64,000 nucleotides of DNA from NCBI GenBank assembly GCA_964474045.1, contig CAYYRC010000004.1:1-64000 (forward strand), written 5' to 3'. The translations under genes and the position numbers were made by a program. Source of the stretch: JACJWR01 sp964474045. Its GTDB lineage: Bacteria > Actinomycetota > Actinomycetes > S36-B12 > UBA10799. Of this stretch, positions 31,825 to 40,562 are shown in pieces. Below the pieces are notes generated by a model. It had not been told where the DNA came from. It made no database searches and saw only the letters and a program-made list of their open reading frames with translations. Positions within the stretch are counted from its first letter, which is position 1. Every line of letters begins with the position of its first letter.

Positions 31825-34800
31825 ATGCGCCTGCACACGTTGACGCTGCGCGGCGTCGGACCGTTCCGCGACGAGTTCACCGTCGACTTCGACGCCGACG
31901 GCCACAAGCTGCTGCTCATCGACGGCGACACCGGCAGCGGCAAGTCGACAATCATCGACGCGATCGTGTTCGCCCTCTACGGCGACCCTGCCGACACCAC
32001 GGCCAAGGACCGCATGGTCTCGGACTTCCTGCCGACGCGGTTCGCGAAGGCCGACCGGCCCTTCGTCGAGTTGACGTTCACCGTGGATCGCGGCACGTTC
32101 CGGGTGCGCCGCGAACCCTCCTACGACTACATCAACCGAAACGACAAGCCCGCCACGCAGAACACCGCACTGCGCCTGGAGCGACTTCCCAATGAGGTCT
32201 CCGCCAGCGCGGAGCTGGTGTCCACCTCGGTCGCTGAGGGTTCCACCGAGCTGCGCAGCCTGCTGCAGTTGGACCGCGGACAGTTCATGGCCACCATCGT
32301 GCTGGCCCAGGGGCAGTTCGCGAACTTCCTACGGGCCGGCGACGAGGAGCGGACGAAGATCCTCGCGCAGGTGTTCCAGACATCTCTCTACGAGAGCGTC
32401 GATCGCCGCCTGCAGGAGCTAGATCGGAAGGCTCGGCAGCTGCGCGACACGTCGGCGGAGGCCCTGGGACGGGAGGCCGCCCGCTTCCGGGACGCTGCCC
32501 AGCTGGACCTCACCGACGAGGAGTGGCGCGATCGGGTGCAGGCCAATCCGACCGAGGCCGTTGCCGACGCCGAGCACCGCGTCGCCGCGCTGAAGGATGC
32601 AGCGGCAGCGGCGCTCTCGGCGAAGGAGGCCGCCGACGCCGCCGCCACGGCGGCAGAGGCCGCGATGCATGCCGCGCAAGATGCTGCCAAGAAGGTGGTC
32701 GACAAGGCGGCTTTGTTGGCCGAGCAGGCACGCCTTCGCGATGCTGCGCCCAGGGTTGCGGAGCTGCGCCGCCGACTCGAGCAGCACGCGCGCGCCACGT
32801 CGATCCAACCCAGCCGCGACTCACGGCAGGATTGCGCCAAGGAGTACGCAGCGACAGCGGAGGCTCTGCAGGCCAGCCGATCACGCCTGACGCCCGCGGA
32901 CGCGGCGGCGCTGCTCGCGGCAGGGACAACCGAGGCCTCCGAGGAGCGGGCCCAGCAGCGAGTCAGCGAACTGACCAGCGACGTCGCCCGGCTGGCCCGA
33001 GTAGTGCAGCTGGAGGACGGCCTGTCCCAACGGCATTCAGACCTTTCAGCGGCAGACGCGCGCATCGCCGAACTGGGCGGCGACCTGGCTGCGATCGACA
33101 AACAAGCCGCAGCGCTGCCCCAGCTCATCGAGGACCTCACCCGGCAAGTGGACTCGCTGCGCACACAGGCAGCCGACGCCGAGCACCGCGGTCGAGCCCT
33201 GGATCAGGCGAACGAGGGGCTCGCCGCCGCCGAGCGGGAGGCCGTCGCGGCAGCAGCGGAGGCGGCGGCGCGCACCGCCCTCGCGACTGCCAGCCAACAA
33301 CTGGCGGCCGCGACCCGGACCGCCCACGAGGTCGAGCGGGCATTGCACGCGAACTTGGCGGGGATCCTCGTCACGACCCTTGTCGCCGGCGAGCCCTGCG
33401 GAGTCTGCGGCAGCACCGAGCACCCCTCCCCTGCCGCGCCCGCCGACGACGCTGCGTCGAAGGACGCGGTCGATGCGGCACGGGCCGATGTTGAGCGCCA
33501 TCGCCTCGCCCTAGACCAGGCCAAGACGGTGCTGGGCACCGTCACCTCGCAGCGAGCAGCCGCGGCAGCCATCGCCAAGGGTCGGCCGCCGGCTGATTGG
33601 CAGGGCGAAGCCACGGCGGCCGGCACTGCCCTGGCCCGGGCGCAAGAGGCGGCCACAGCGGCGACGGCTGCCGAAGCCGAGCTGGAAGCCGGCCGCACGC
33701 GACTGGCCGAGTTGCAGCAGGCGAGCAAGGCGCTCGCGTTGGACATCGCCACCAAGACGACCCAGCGCGACGCCGTTGCACAGCAATTGGCCGACGACGA
33801 GAGGGAGGTTGCCGAGGCCCGCGGCAGCGCCGCGTCGGTTCGGGAGCTGTCCGAGGAACTGCAGCGGCGCAGGAGCCACCTCGAGGACTGGCTGCGCTGG
33901 TGGGCAGAGCACCAGCGAGCCGCGTCCGCGCTCACCACTGCCCAGCAGTCCTTCGATCACGCCCTCGCGGCCAGCGGTCTCGCGACCGAGTCTGCGCTAG
34001 ACGAGGCGCTGATGTCCGAGTCCGAGCGCCAAGCCGCCGAGGAGTCCGTCGCCGGGCACGACAAGGACACCAGCGCGGTCGACGCCCGCCTGGCCGACCT
34101 CAGCGACGTGGACGCTTCGGAGCGGATCGACCTGGCCGCGCCCCGGGCGGCCGCAGCCGAGGCAGCCGCCGCCCGGGCCAGCACCGTGGCCGCGCATCAG
34201 GCAGCCCAGCAGAGCAGCGGGGATGCGGCGAAACGCCTGATCGACCTGCGCAAGGCGGCCGTCGCGCTGCAGGCCGCGCAGTCAGCGGCGCGCCCGGTCC
34301 TGCGGATGGCGGCGATCGTCCACGGCGGCGGCGACAACACGTTCCATGTGCCGCTGTCGCGCTATGTGATCCTGCGCCGCTTCGAGAACGTCCTGGAAGC
34401 TGCCAACGAGCGGCTGCAGACGATGTCCGACGGCCGGTACCGACTGGTTCCCGATGTCACGGCGAAAGATGGGCGCAAGGCCACCCGCGGCCTGGGCCTG
34501 AGGGTGTTCGACGAGCGCACCGAGCAACGCCGCGACGTCAGGACCTTGTCCGGCGGGGAGACGTTCTACACCTCGCTCGCGCTGGCGCTCGGCCTGGCCG
34601 ATGTGGTGCAGGCCGAGGCCGGCGGCGTGCAACTCGGGACATTGTTCGTCGACGAGGGCTTCGGCAGCCTGGACCCGGAGACGCTGGACGCGGTCATGGA
34701 TGTGCTCACCGGGCTCACCCAGGGCGATCGCATGGTCGGGGTGATCAGCCACGTCACCGAGATGAAGCAGAGCATCAGCAACCGGATCCATGTGATGCGG

Positions 34801-34842
34801 CCCGACCGCGACGGACCGTCGATCATCGTCACCCCGCAGTGA
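31825..34842 (+). CDS. sbcC: exonuclease SbcC (Rad50-like SMC ATPase)
   Basis: The 1005-residue ATPase partner of SbcD. It has an N-terminal Walker A 'LLIDGDTGSGKSTIIDAIVFALYGD' (residue 30), 'GQFANFLRAGDEERTKIL', long Ala/Glu/Arg-rich coiled-coil arms (about 190-500 and 540-800), and a zinc hook Cys525-Gly-Val-Cys528 in 'GEPCGVCGSTEHPSP'. The C-terminal lobe carries signature 'LSGGETFYTSLALALGLADVV' and Walker B 'LGTLFVDEGFGSLD'. Many Rad50/SbcC proteins have this hook for dimer tethering. Coupled to sbcD by a 2-base gap. Confidence 0.95.
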   Translation: MRLHTLTLRGVGPFRDEFTVDFDADGHKLLLIDGDTGSGKSTIIDAIVFALYGDPADTTAKDRMVSDFLPTRFAKADRPFVELTFTVDRGTFRVRREPSYDYINRNDKPATQNTALRLERLPNEVSASAELVSTSVAEGSTELRSLLQLDRGQFMATIVLAQGQFANFLRAGDEERTKILAQVFQTSLYESVDRRLQELDRKARQLRDTSAEALGREAARFRDAAQLDLTDEEWRDRVQANPTEAVADAEHRVAALKDAAAAALSAKEAADAAATAAEAAMHAAQDAAKKVVDKAALLAEQARLRDAAPRVAELRRRLEQHARATSIQPSRDSRQDCAKEYAATAEALQASRSRLTPADAAALLAAGTTEASEERAQQRVSELTSDVARLARVVQLEDGLSQRHSDLSAADARIAELGGDLAAIDKQAAALPQLIEDLTRQVDSLRTQAADAEHRGRALDQANEGLAAAEREAVAAAAEAAARTALATASQQLAAATRTAHEVERALHANLAGILVTTLVAGEPCGVCGSTEHPSPAAPADDAASKDAVDAARADVERHRLALDQAKTVLGTVTSQRAAAAAIAKGRPPADWQGEATAAGTALARAQEAATAATAAEAELEAGRTRLAELQQASKALALDIATKTTQRDAVAQQLADDEREVAEARGSAASVRELSEELQRRRSHLEDWLRWWAEHQRAASALTTAQQSFDHALAASGLATESALDEALMSESERQAAEESVAGHDKDTSAVDARLADLSDVDASERIDLAAPRAAAAEAAAARASTVAAHQAAQQSSGDAAKRLIDLRKAAVALQAAQSAARPVLRMAAIVHGGGDNTFHVPLSRYVILRRFENVLEAANERLQTMSDGRYRLVPDVTAKDGRKATRGLGLRVFDERTEQRRDVRTLSGGETFYTSLALALGLADVVQAEAGGVQLGTLFVDEGFGSLDPETLDAVMDVLTGLTQGDRMVGVISHVTEMKQSISNRIHVMRPDRDGPSIIVTPQ

Positions 34843-34868
34843 CCATGATCCACGCAGCGGCCCCCAGC

Positions 34869-35876
34869 TCAGCTGTCGCGGACGACCAGCCGGTGCGGCA
34901 TCACGACCGTGCCGCTGCCACCCTGCAGGACCTTCCGCGCGGCGGCCATCACACCCTCGGCCGACTGGTCCGGGAGTAGCTCCAAGGTGCTCGCGGGAGG
35001 ATCGAGCAGCGCCTCCACCGGAGCGTCCGACAGCACCACGACGTGCACCTCGCGCCCCGGCTCGACCCCTGCGGCGCGCAGTGCGGCATACGTCTCCTCG
35101 CCGTCGGCCAGCAGGCAGAACAGGCCGTCGTATCCGGCTGCCACCAGCTCGGCGACCGCCCCTGCAAGCCGCTCGGGCGGCTCCTTGCGCACGCTGCCCG
35201 CGGCGTCCGCCGCCCCCGATTCCGCGAACCACTCCAGCGCACCGGTGGCGAACTGGTCGATGTGGCTGTGGTCGATCGGTGGCAGCAGCACGGCCGAACG
35301 CGTCGCCCCCACCGAGGCCAGGTGGTCCAGGACCTCCCGCGCCGCGCCGGCGTAGTCATGCCCCAGACTCACATGGCTGCGGGCGGGGACGTCCGGGCTC
35401 GCCGCGGTGACCACCGGCACCCCGAACGGCAGGGCCGCGAGCACATGGCTCAGGTCGTTGCGCGTGGACAGCACGAGTGCGACGTCGTAGGGCAGCGTCC
35501 CGAGCAGCCGCGGCGCCTCGTCCTGCATCACCGTCAGCAGTGCCAGGTGATCCACCGAGAGCCCGACTGTGAGCTCGGTCAGCAACCGGGACCAGAAGTA
35601 GCTGACCCGATCCGGTCCCGGGTGGAGCGACTCGGCGTCGACGACGGCCACCGCCATGCCGACGTCACCGAGCCGCAGGCTGCGGGCCGTGGAGTGCGCC
35701 CGGTAGCCGAGCTTCATAGCCGCCTGCTCGATGCGCGCGCGGGTGGCCTCGGTGATCTCGGGGTACCCGTTCAGCGCGCGCGAGGCCGTGCTGACCGAGA
35801 CACCCGCTGCACGGGCGACCTCGGCCAGCCGGACTCGTCTGCGCTTTCCCTGGGCGGCCACAGCACATGCTGACAC
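34869..35876 (-). CDS. LacI-family transcriptional regulator
   Basis: The 335-residue protein opens with a LacI helix-turn-helix ('RLAEVARAAGVSVSTASRALNGYPEI') and hinge 'LGYRAHSTARSLRLG', followed by a periplasmic-binding-protein-like sensor domain. The sensor has 'VALVLSTRNDLSHVL' and a C-terminal 'MPHRLVVRDS' typical of the group, but the ligand is unknown. I chose GTG 35876; GTG 35861 and longer starts up to 35915 are possible. Just upstream on the same strand lies a secreted protein, and two LacI-type operators lie at 37011-37044, so autoregulation or control of that gene and the + strand peptide operon is plausible. Confidence 0.85.
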   Translation of the reverse strand: MSACAVAAQGKRRRVRLAEVARAAGVSVSTASRALNGYPEITEATRARIEQAAMKLGYRAHSTARSLRLGDVGMAVAVVDAESLHPGPDRVSYFWSRLLTELTVGLSVDHLALLTVMQDEAPRLLGTLPYDVALVLSTRNDLSHVLAALPFGVPVVTAASPDVPARSHVSLGHDYAGAAREVLDHLASVGATRSAVLLPPIDHSHIDQFATGALEWFAESGAADAAGSVRKEPPERLAGAVAELVAAGYDGLFCLLADGEETYAALRAAGVEPGREVHVVVLSDAPVEALLDPPASTLELLPDQSAEGVMAAARKVLQGGSGTVVMPHRLVVRDS

Positions 35877-35893
35877 CTGGGAGCCGCGCTCCG

Positions 35894-36919
35894 CTACCAA
35901 TTGATCTGCGGCCACGCGTGGTTCCAGACGCGGTACTCCACCGGGTCATCCATCATGTAGTCGCCGGCGTAGGTGGTCCACCACTGCTGCTCCTTGCCGC
36001 CCAGGGCCGACGGCGGCACCAGCAGGCCGGTGCGGACCTCGATGTTGGCGTCGAACGGCTTCGTGCGCAGCTCGTGCTTGGTGACCTTCATGTACTGCGA
36101 GTCCAAGCCGAGGGCACCGGGTCCGCCCAGCAGGTCGGTGACCGAGGAGTCCACCGGCACCAGGGCGGTCAGGCTGAGGCCGACCGGGTCGTCCGGGTCG
36201 CCGACGCTGGCGGCCCAGTCGACGATCTTGTGCACCACCAGCTTGCCGACGACATCAGCGTTGGGGGTGGCTGCGGTCTGGATGCGCTGCATGGCATCGG
36301 CCAGTCCGGACACCTTGCCGTCCGGCCCCACGACCACCTTGGTGTCAGCCAGCTCTTTGCCCAGGGTGCGCTGCAGGTGGTCGGCCACCGTCTGCCCCAT
36401 GGCGCCGATCCTCGCCCCGCCGGACATGTCGCCCTCCAGCATGACCGTGGCCGTGACCACCACCGGGATCGGGAGCGGCTCGCCGCTGGCGATCGCGTCG
36501 ATGATGGCGTCGGAGGTCAGTGGCGCAGTGCCGAACCAGGTATCGCCATAGGCGTCCTGGATCCCGACTGTCTTGCCCTCGTCCACGCCCGAGGCGATCT
36601 CACCCGGGGACGAGTTCACCAGCGAGACCTTGGTCGCTCCGGGCTTGCCCAGCACCGACTCCAGCCGCACGGTCATCATCACCGGCTCGTCCCCGTTCAA
36701 CTCGCCGGTCTCCTTGACCACGTGCAGCCTGTCGGCCGCGATGAGGCCGGGCTTGCCGGCCTCGAAGGTCATCCCCGCCGGCGGCTGGGGCTGGGCCGCG
36801 GGGCTAGCCGCGGCGGCGCCGGCCGTGAAGAGCGTGCCGGCAGTGAACAGGGCAGCCGCGGCGGCCGTCATTCGAGCACCTGCGCCGCATCGGGATCGTC
36901 GGGAGTTGTTGCCGAACAT
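35894..36919 (-). CDS. secreted protein of unknown function
   Basis: The 341-residue protein has an N-terminal signal peptide ('ARMTAAAAALFTAGTLFTAGAAAASPAA') without a lipobox, then a roughly 290-residue domain. Distinct segments are 'MMTVRLESVLGKPGATKVSLVNSSPGEIASG', 'GDTWFGTAPLTSDAIIDAIASGE', 'KVVVGPDGKVSGLADAMQRIQ' and the C-terminal 'MMDDPVEYRVWNHAWPQINW'. I recognise no family and see no catalytic motif. GGAGGAAC precedes the ATG. Two LacI-type operators lie 92-125 bases upstream, and the LacI gene follows it on the same strand, so they likely form one operon. Confidence 0.7.
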   Translation of the reverse strand: MFGNNSRRSRCGAGARMTAAAAALFTAGTLFTAGAAAASPAAQPQPPAGMTFEAGKPGLIAADRLHVVKETGELNGDEPVMMTVRLESVLGKPGATKVSLVNSSPGEIASGVDEGKTVGIQDAYGDTWFGTAPLTSDAIIDAIASGEPLPIPVVVTATVMLEGDMSGGARIGAMGQTVADHLQRTLGKELADTKVVVGPDGKVSGLADAMQRIQTAATPNADVVGKLVVHKIVDWAASVGDPDDPVGLSLTALVPVDSSVTDLLGGPGALGLDSQYMKVTKHELRTKPFDANIEVRTGLLVPPSALGGKEQQWWTTYAGDYMMDDPVEYRVWNHAWPQINW

Positions 36920-37010
36920 GGTGTTCCTCCTTTGCCGAGCCCCGGCCGATCCGGGGCTGATGGCTCAACCATGGGCGGCGGCCGGGTTGCAGGACAAGGG
37001 CCTAGAAACC

Positions 37011-37044
37011 GAAACCGATTTCCGCGACGACCGAAATCGATTGC
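37011..37044. promoter_or_regulatory. paired LacI-type operators
   Basis: GAAACCGATTTC (37011-37022) and GAAATCGATTGC (37033-37044) each resemble the LacI-family consensus centred on CG, with one mismatched pair each. Their centres are 22 bp apart, about two helical turns, which is suited to cooperative binding. A partial GAAACCG half-site precedes the first. The site sits between the divergent secreted-protein/LacI genes and the + strand peptide operon. Confidence 0.55.
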
Positions 37045-37141
37045 GGGGCTGCCTCGGCGCCGCGCGGGGGTGCGCGAACTGCGCTGGAGGTGGCAGGCTG
37101 GGAACCTGGAACGCATCGCGCGCAACCACGAAGGAGCGAAG

Positions 37142-37303
37142 ATGACTGAGGCGGACGACAGCAAGGCGGCCGATGACGCCGCGGGGAACGACGAGGAGCT
37201 GGGCGAGGACGATCTGTCGAAGATCTCCGGCGGCCTCGGCAACGGTGCCAACTTCATGCCGGGCGAGGCCATTGTCGTCGGCGAGGCCGGGGAAGCGGGC
37301 TGA
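37142..37303 (+). CDS. 53-residue peptide with double-glycine leader motif (candidate RiPP/bacteriocin-type precursor)
   Basis: A strong GAAGGAG site precedes the ATG. The first 31 residues are very acidic (Asp/Glu-rich) and end in 'DDLSKISGG', the pattern of double-glycine leaders cleaved by C39-type peptidases. The remaining 22 residues ('LGNGANFMPGEAIVVGEAGEAG') are Gly/Ala/Glu-rich and contain no Cys, Ser or Thr, so lanthionine or thiazole chemistry is excluded. No C39 peptidase/transporter or known RiPP maturase is in the window. The stop overlaps the next gene. It could also be a small acidic protein that is not processed. Confidence 0.6.
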   Translation: MTEADDSKAADDAAGNDEELGEDDLSKISGGLGNGANFMPGEAIVVGEAGEAG

Positions 37304-39018
37304 CCTCCGAAGCGGAACCCTCGGCTGACGGTCCAGCTGCCCTCGCCGTCTACCTGCCGTCGGGGCGGGTGGCGCCACCCCGCGATCCCTATGGCCGCCT
37401 CGTGGCCAACGCGGGCCTCTTCCGAGCTCTTGCGCAGGACGGCGGGTACCAGAGTCTTCACGTCCTCAGCCATCCTGGCTCTGCCGACACCCAGTCGCTG
37501 CGGGCGGAGCTGGGGCTGGTCGATGCTGAGCCCCCCGAAGTCACGGTCGGACCGCTGTTCGGCACGGCTGCGGCGACCGCGGCCGGCGCCCTGCTGTACG
37601 GCCAGCCCTACCTGACTGAACCGGCCTGGGCACGGCGGCACGGCGGCGGCGATGACGCCTACTCCATCGTCGGGTCGATCTTCGCCTTCGCCTCCGCGCC
37701 GCATCGCGAACAGATGCTGATGTCGCTGTTGGCCCCGGTGTGGCCCTGGGACGCGCTGGTGTGCTCGTCGACCAGCCTGCGCACCACCGTGCAGGCGGCC
37801 ATCGACGAGTGGGAGGACGTGCTGCGCGGCCGACTCGGGGCCGCTGATGCCCAGCGGTACCGCCTGCCCCGCCCTCAGCTGCCCGTCATCCCCTTCGGCA
37901 CGGCCGTCGGCGCCGTGGCAAGCGCGGCATCCGACGCCGAGGCGCGACACACCATGCGCGCCGACTTGGGCATCCCCGACCAGGCGGTGATGATCTACCA
38001 CCTGGCCCGCCTGTCGCCCTACGACAAGGCCTTCCCGCAACCGATGCTGCGGGCGGTCCAGCGGGCGCAGCAGCAGTGCGGAGCGCGGCTGCACCTGGTG
38101 CTCGCCGGCTGGTTCCCCGATGGCGAGCAGGGCCGGCGTCGCTACGACGAGGCGATCGCGACCTACTGCCCGGACGTCCCGGTCACAATCCTGGATGGCA
38201 ACGACCCCGACTTCATCCGGCGTTGCTGGGCGGCTGCGGATGTGTTCCTGCTGTTGTCGGACACCATCCTGGAGACCTTCGGCCAGGCCCTGATCGAGGC
38301 GATGGCGGCTGGTCTGCCGCTCGTCGTGAGCGACTGGGACGGCTACCGCGACATCGTCCGCGATGGTCTGGACGGCTATCTCATCCCCACCCTGGGAGCG
38401 CCGCCCGGGCCCTTGGGGCGCAGCCTCGCGCTCATGGAACTCCTGGGTGATGTCAACTACGCGCAGTACGGCGGGGCCACCGCCGCCCACACGGCAGTCG
38501 ACGTCGACGCCGCCGCGCAGGCTCTGGCGCGGCTGGCCGACGACCCGGAGCACCGTCGTCGCCTGGGCGGGGCCGGCGCCGAGCGGGCCCGCCAGGAGTT
38601 CGACTGGCGTGTGGTGGCGGGTCAGTACCAGCTGCTCTTCGCCGACCTCGCAGAGCGCCGGCAGGCGCTGGCCCCGACCATTGCGGAGCTGGCGTCGCGA
38701 CGTCTATCCCCGCTGCGGGACGATCCGTTCAGGACTTTCGCCGCGCTGCCGTCTTCCGTGCTGGGCGACGACACCCTGTTGCGGCCGGGCAGAGTCGATG
38801 CGGATGCCTGGTCGCCGCGAGTCGAGCTCGACGAGGTCCACCCCGGGCTGCGCGGGGACGCGGACGAGGCTCGGGCCGTGCTCGCCTACATCGCCGAACG
38901 GGGCCAATGCCGCCTGGCCGACGTCACGGCGTTGTTCCCTCCCCGACGCCGACCGTTCGTGCGCATGACGATCATGTGGCTGGCCAAGTCCGGGGCGCTG
39001 AGCTGGACTGCCGAGTAG
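37300..39018 (+). CDS. GT4-type glycosyltransferase with C-terminal winged-helix-like extension
   Basis: A 572-residue GT-B glycosyltransferase. It includes 'GYQSLHVLSHPG' in the N-terminal lobe, then the GT4 block 'VPVTILDGNDPDFIRRCWAAADVFLLLSDTILETFGQALIEAMAAGLPLVVSDWDGYRD', where the 'E..FGQALIEAMA' helix binds the sugar nucleotide. From about residue 480 comes an Arg-rich extension ending 'AVLAYIAERGQCRLADVTALFPPRRRPFVRM', which looks like a winged helix. The first conventional start, GTG 37369, would cut off strand 1 ('ALAVYLPSGRVAPPRDP'); I chose CTG 37300, which overlaps the peptide stop TGA. No membrane segments. The acceptor is unknown. Confidence 0.75.
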   Translation: MTSEAEPSADGPAALAVYLPSGRVAPPRDPYGRLVANAGLFRALAQDGGYQSLHVLSHPGSADTQSLRAELGLVDAEPPEVTVGPLFGTAAATAAGALLYGQPYLTEPAWARRHGGGDDAYSIVGSIFAFASAPHREQMLMSLLAPVWPWDALVCSSTSLRTTVQAAIDEWEDVLRGRLGAADAQRYRLPRPQLPVIPFGTAVGAVASAASDAEARHTMRADLGIPDQAVMIYHLARLSPYDKAFPQPMLRAVQRAQQQCGARLHLVLAGWFPDGEQGRRRYDEAIATYCPDVPVTILDGNDPDFIRRCWAAADVFLLLSDTILETFGQALIEAMAAGLPLVVSDWDGYRDIVRDGLDGYLIPTLGAPPGPLGRSLALMELLGDVNYAQYGGATAAHTAVDVDAAAQALARLADDPEHRRRLGGAGAERARQEFDWRVVAGQYQLLFADLAERRQALAPTIAELASRRLSPLRDDPFRTFAALPSSVLGDDTLLRPGRVDADAWSPRVELDEVHPGLRGDADEARAVLAYIAERGQCRLADVTALFPPRRRPFVRMTIMWLAKSGALSWTAE

Positions 39019-39019
39019 C

Positions 39020-39832
39020 TCAGCGCAGCGGAAAGGCGACGAAGTGCGTCCAGTCGCGCTCGTCGTCGGCGATCCGCCGCATGGCGAAGAGGTTGGGACA
39101 GCCGGTCTGCACCTCGGCGAAGTCCACTCGGTTGGTGCGCAGAAAGGACGCAACCGCAGCGATGCTGGGCAGCCACATGTCGTGCAGCACGATCACGCCC
39201 CCTTCCGGGCACATCCGGGCCGCCAGGGTGAAGTCCACCAGGACGTCGTCGAACCGGTGGTAGCCGTCGATGAACGTCAGGCCGAAGGTGCGCCCCTGCC
39301 GCGCCAGATCGGTCAGCGCCATCTCGGAGCGCTCCGGGAGCAGGGCGAAGTCCACCGACGCGCCGGCGGCGGCGATCACGTCGATCGCCGTCGTCAGCCC
39401 GATCCCGTCCCAGTCGATGTCCTGGTAGGGGTCGATCGCCACATGCTGCCCGCCACCGTTGTCGGCCAGGGCAGCCAGCAGGAAGACCGTGCTGAACCCA
39501 TAGGCCAGCCCGACCTCGAGAGTGTCGACCACATCCCCGGCTCGGCACAGCGAGAAGAGGGCCATGCCCTCCTCGGCCGAGATTCGGGTCGAGTCGTCGA
39601 TCTCGTGGCGGACTCCGTCGGCACCCTTCTGCGCCGTGCCGGCGTACATCGACGCCAGCGCCGCCTCGAAGGGGCCGCCCAAGTCCGCGAGTGCCGCCAT
39701 CGGATCGGGTTCGTGCAGCACTGATGGCCCTCCGCGGTAGGTGACGGCGTCCGGGACCCCGGCCCGCACGACGGCAAAGTGTAGTCCGCGGGCCAGGACG
39801 CGAGCCCGGGTCGCTGCCAGGATGTGTCCCAT
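39020..39832 (-). CDS. class I SAM-dependent methyltransferase (Methyltransf_24-like)
   Basis: The protein of up to 270 residues has a Rossmann methyltransferase core: 'TLEVGLAYGFSTVFLLAALADNG' (SAM loop, near residue 105), 'HVAIDPYQDIDW' (acidic strand), and 'GLTFIDGYHRFDDVLVDFTLAARMCPEGGVIVLHDMWLPSI' near residue 200. This pattern is shared with O-methyltransferases and CmcI-like proteins of natural-product pathways. The ATG at 39832 overlaps the divergent hydrolase start by two bases, so the true start may be a later GTG ('VRAGVPDAVTYRGG'). It converges on the glycosyltransferase gene. Confidence 0.75.
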   Translation of the reverse strand: MGHILAATRARVLARGLHFAVVRAGVPDAVTYRGGPSVLHEPDPMAALADLGGPFEAALASMYAGTAQKGADGVRHEIDDSTRISAEEGMALFSLCRAGDVVDTLEVGLAYGFSTVFLLAALADNGGGQHVAIDPYQDIDWDGIGLTTAIDVIAAAGASVDFALLPERSEMALTDLARQGRTFGLTFIDGYHRFDDVLVDFTLAARMCPEGGVIVLHDMWLPSIAAVASFLRTNRVDFAEVQTGCPNLFAMRRIADDERDWTHFVAFPLR

Positions 39833-40562
39833 GACCGGCGGCTTCCTGATCCGGCAGCACGACGGGCGTCGCTACTGCGTCTACGTGCCGGCCGACTACG
39901 AGGATTCGACGCGCCCGTGGCCTGCGATCCTGTTCCTGCACGGAGCCGGCGAGGGCGGCCGCGACGGGATCCTGCCCACCGAGTACCAGTTGGGCAGCGC
40001 CATCCGCCGCGAGGCGGCGCGCTTCCCGGGCTTTGTCATCTTCCCTCAGGTCAGCAGCTATCAACCGGTCTGGAAGTCGACGGACGTTGACTTCGCCCTG
40101 CAGGTGCTGGCGCAGGTGGCGCAGGACTTCAGGATCGATCCGGCGCGGGTCTACCTCACAGGAGTCTCCACAGGAGCCAAAGCCTCCTGGCACGCGCTCT
40201 ACCGCCATCCCCAGACCTTCGCAGCGGCGCTCATCGTCTGCGGGGTGCTGCGCCCGAGATTGCCCGACGGCCGCTGGACGCCCGATCCCGACCCAGTCGT
40301 GGCTGATGCCGACGACGCGTACGGCGCGCTCGCCGCCCGCATCCGAGACGTTCCGACCTGGGTGTTCCACGGCGACGCCGACCCGGTGTTCCCGGTAGCC
40401 GATGCACGCGCCATCGTCGCCGCCCTGCGCGCCGCGGAGGCCGACGTCACCTACACGGAGCTGACAGGATTCGGACATGACGTGTGGGACGTGGCCTACT
40501 ACTCCCCCCAAGTGTCGGAGTGGCTGTTCGACCAGTGTCGATCGCCAGGGGTCGGGACATGA
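39831..40562 (+). CDS. alpha/beta hydrolase (PHB-depolymerase/dienelactone-type)
   Basis: The 243-residue protein shows 'AILFLHGAGEGGRDGILPTEY' (oxyanion region), nucleophile elbow 'VYLTGVSTGAKASWHAL' (Ser), 'TWVFHGDADPVFP' (Asp) and 'LTGFGHDVWDVAYY' (His). Similar esterases act on polyesters, peptides or acylated sugars; no signal peptide is seen. Its stop overlaps the Nif11-like ATG (ATGA), indicating obligate co-expression. A CAGGAT element lies seven bases before the ATG. Confidence 0.82.
   Translation: MTGGFLIRQHDGRRYCVYVPADYEDSTRPWPAILFLHGAGEGGRDGILPTEYQLGSAIRREAARFPGFVIFPQVSSYQPVWKSTDVDFALQVLAQVAQDFRIDPARVYLTGVSTGAKASWHALYRHPQTFAAALIVCGVLRPRLPDGRWTPDPDPVVADADDAYGALAARIRDVPTWVFHGDADPVFPVADARAIVAALRAAEADVTYTELTGFGHDVWDVAYYSPQVSEWLFDQCRSPGVGT

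Noticed and set aside
36868..38553. 561-codon minus frame over the glycosyltransferase and peptide
   Set aside because: No start signal or domain; it runs through the operators, and the + strand has the peptide with a good ribosome binding site and a GT4 motif.
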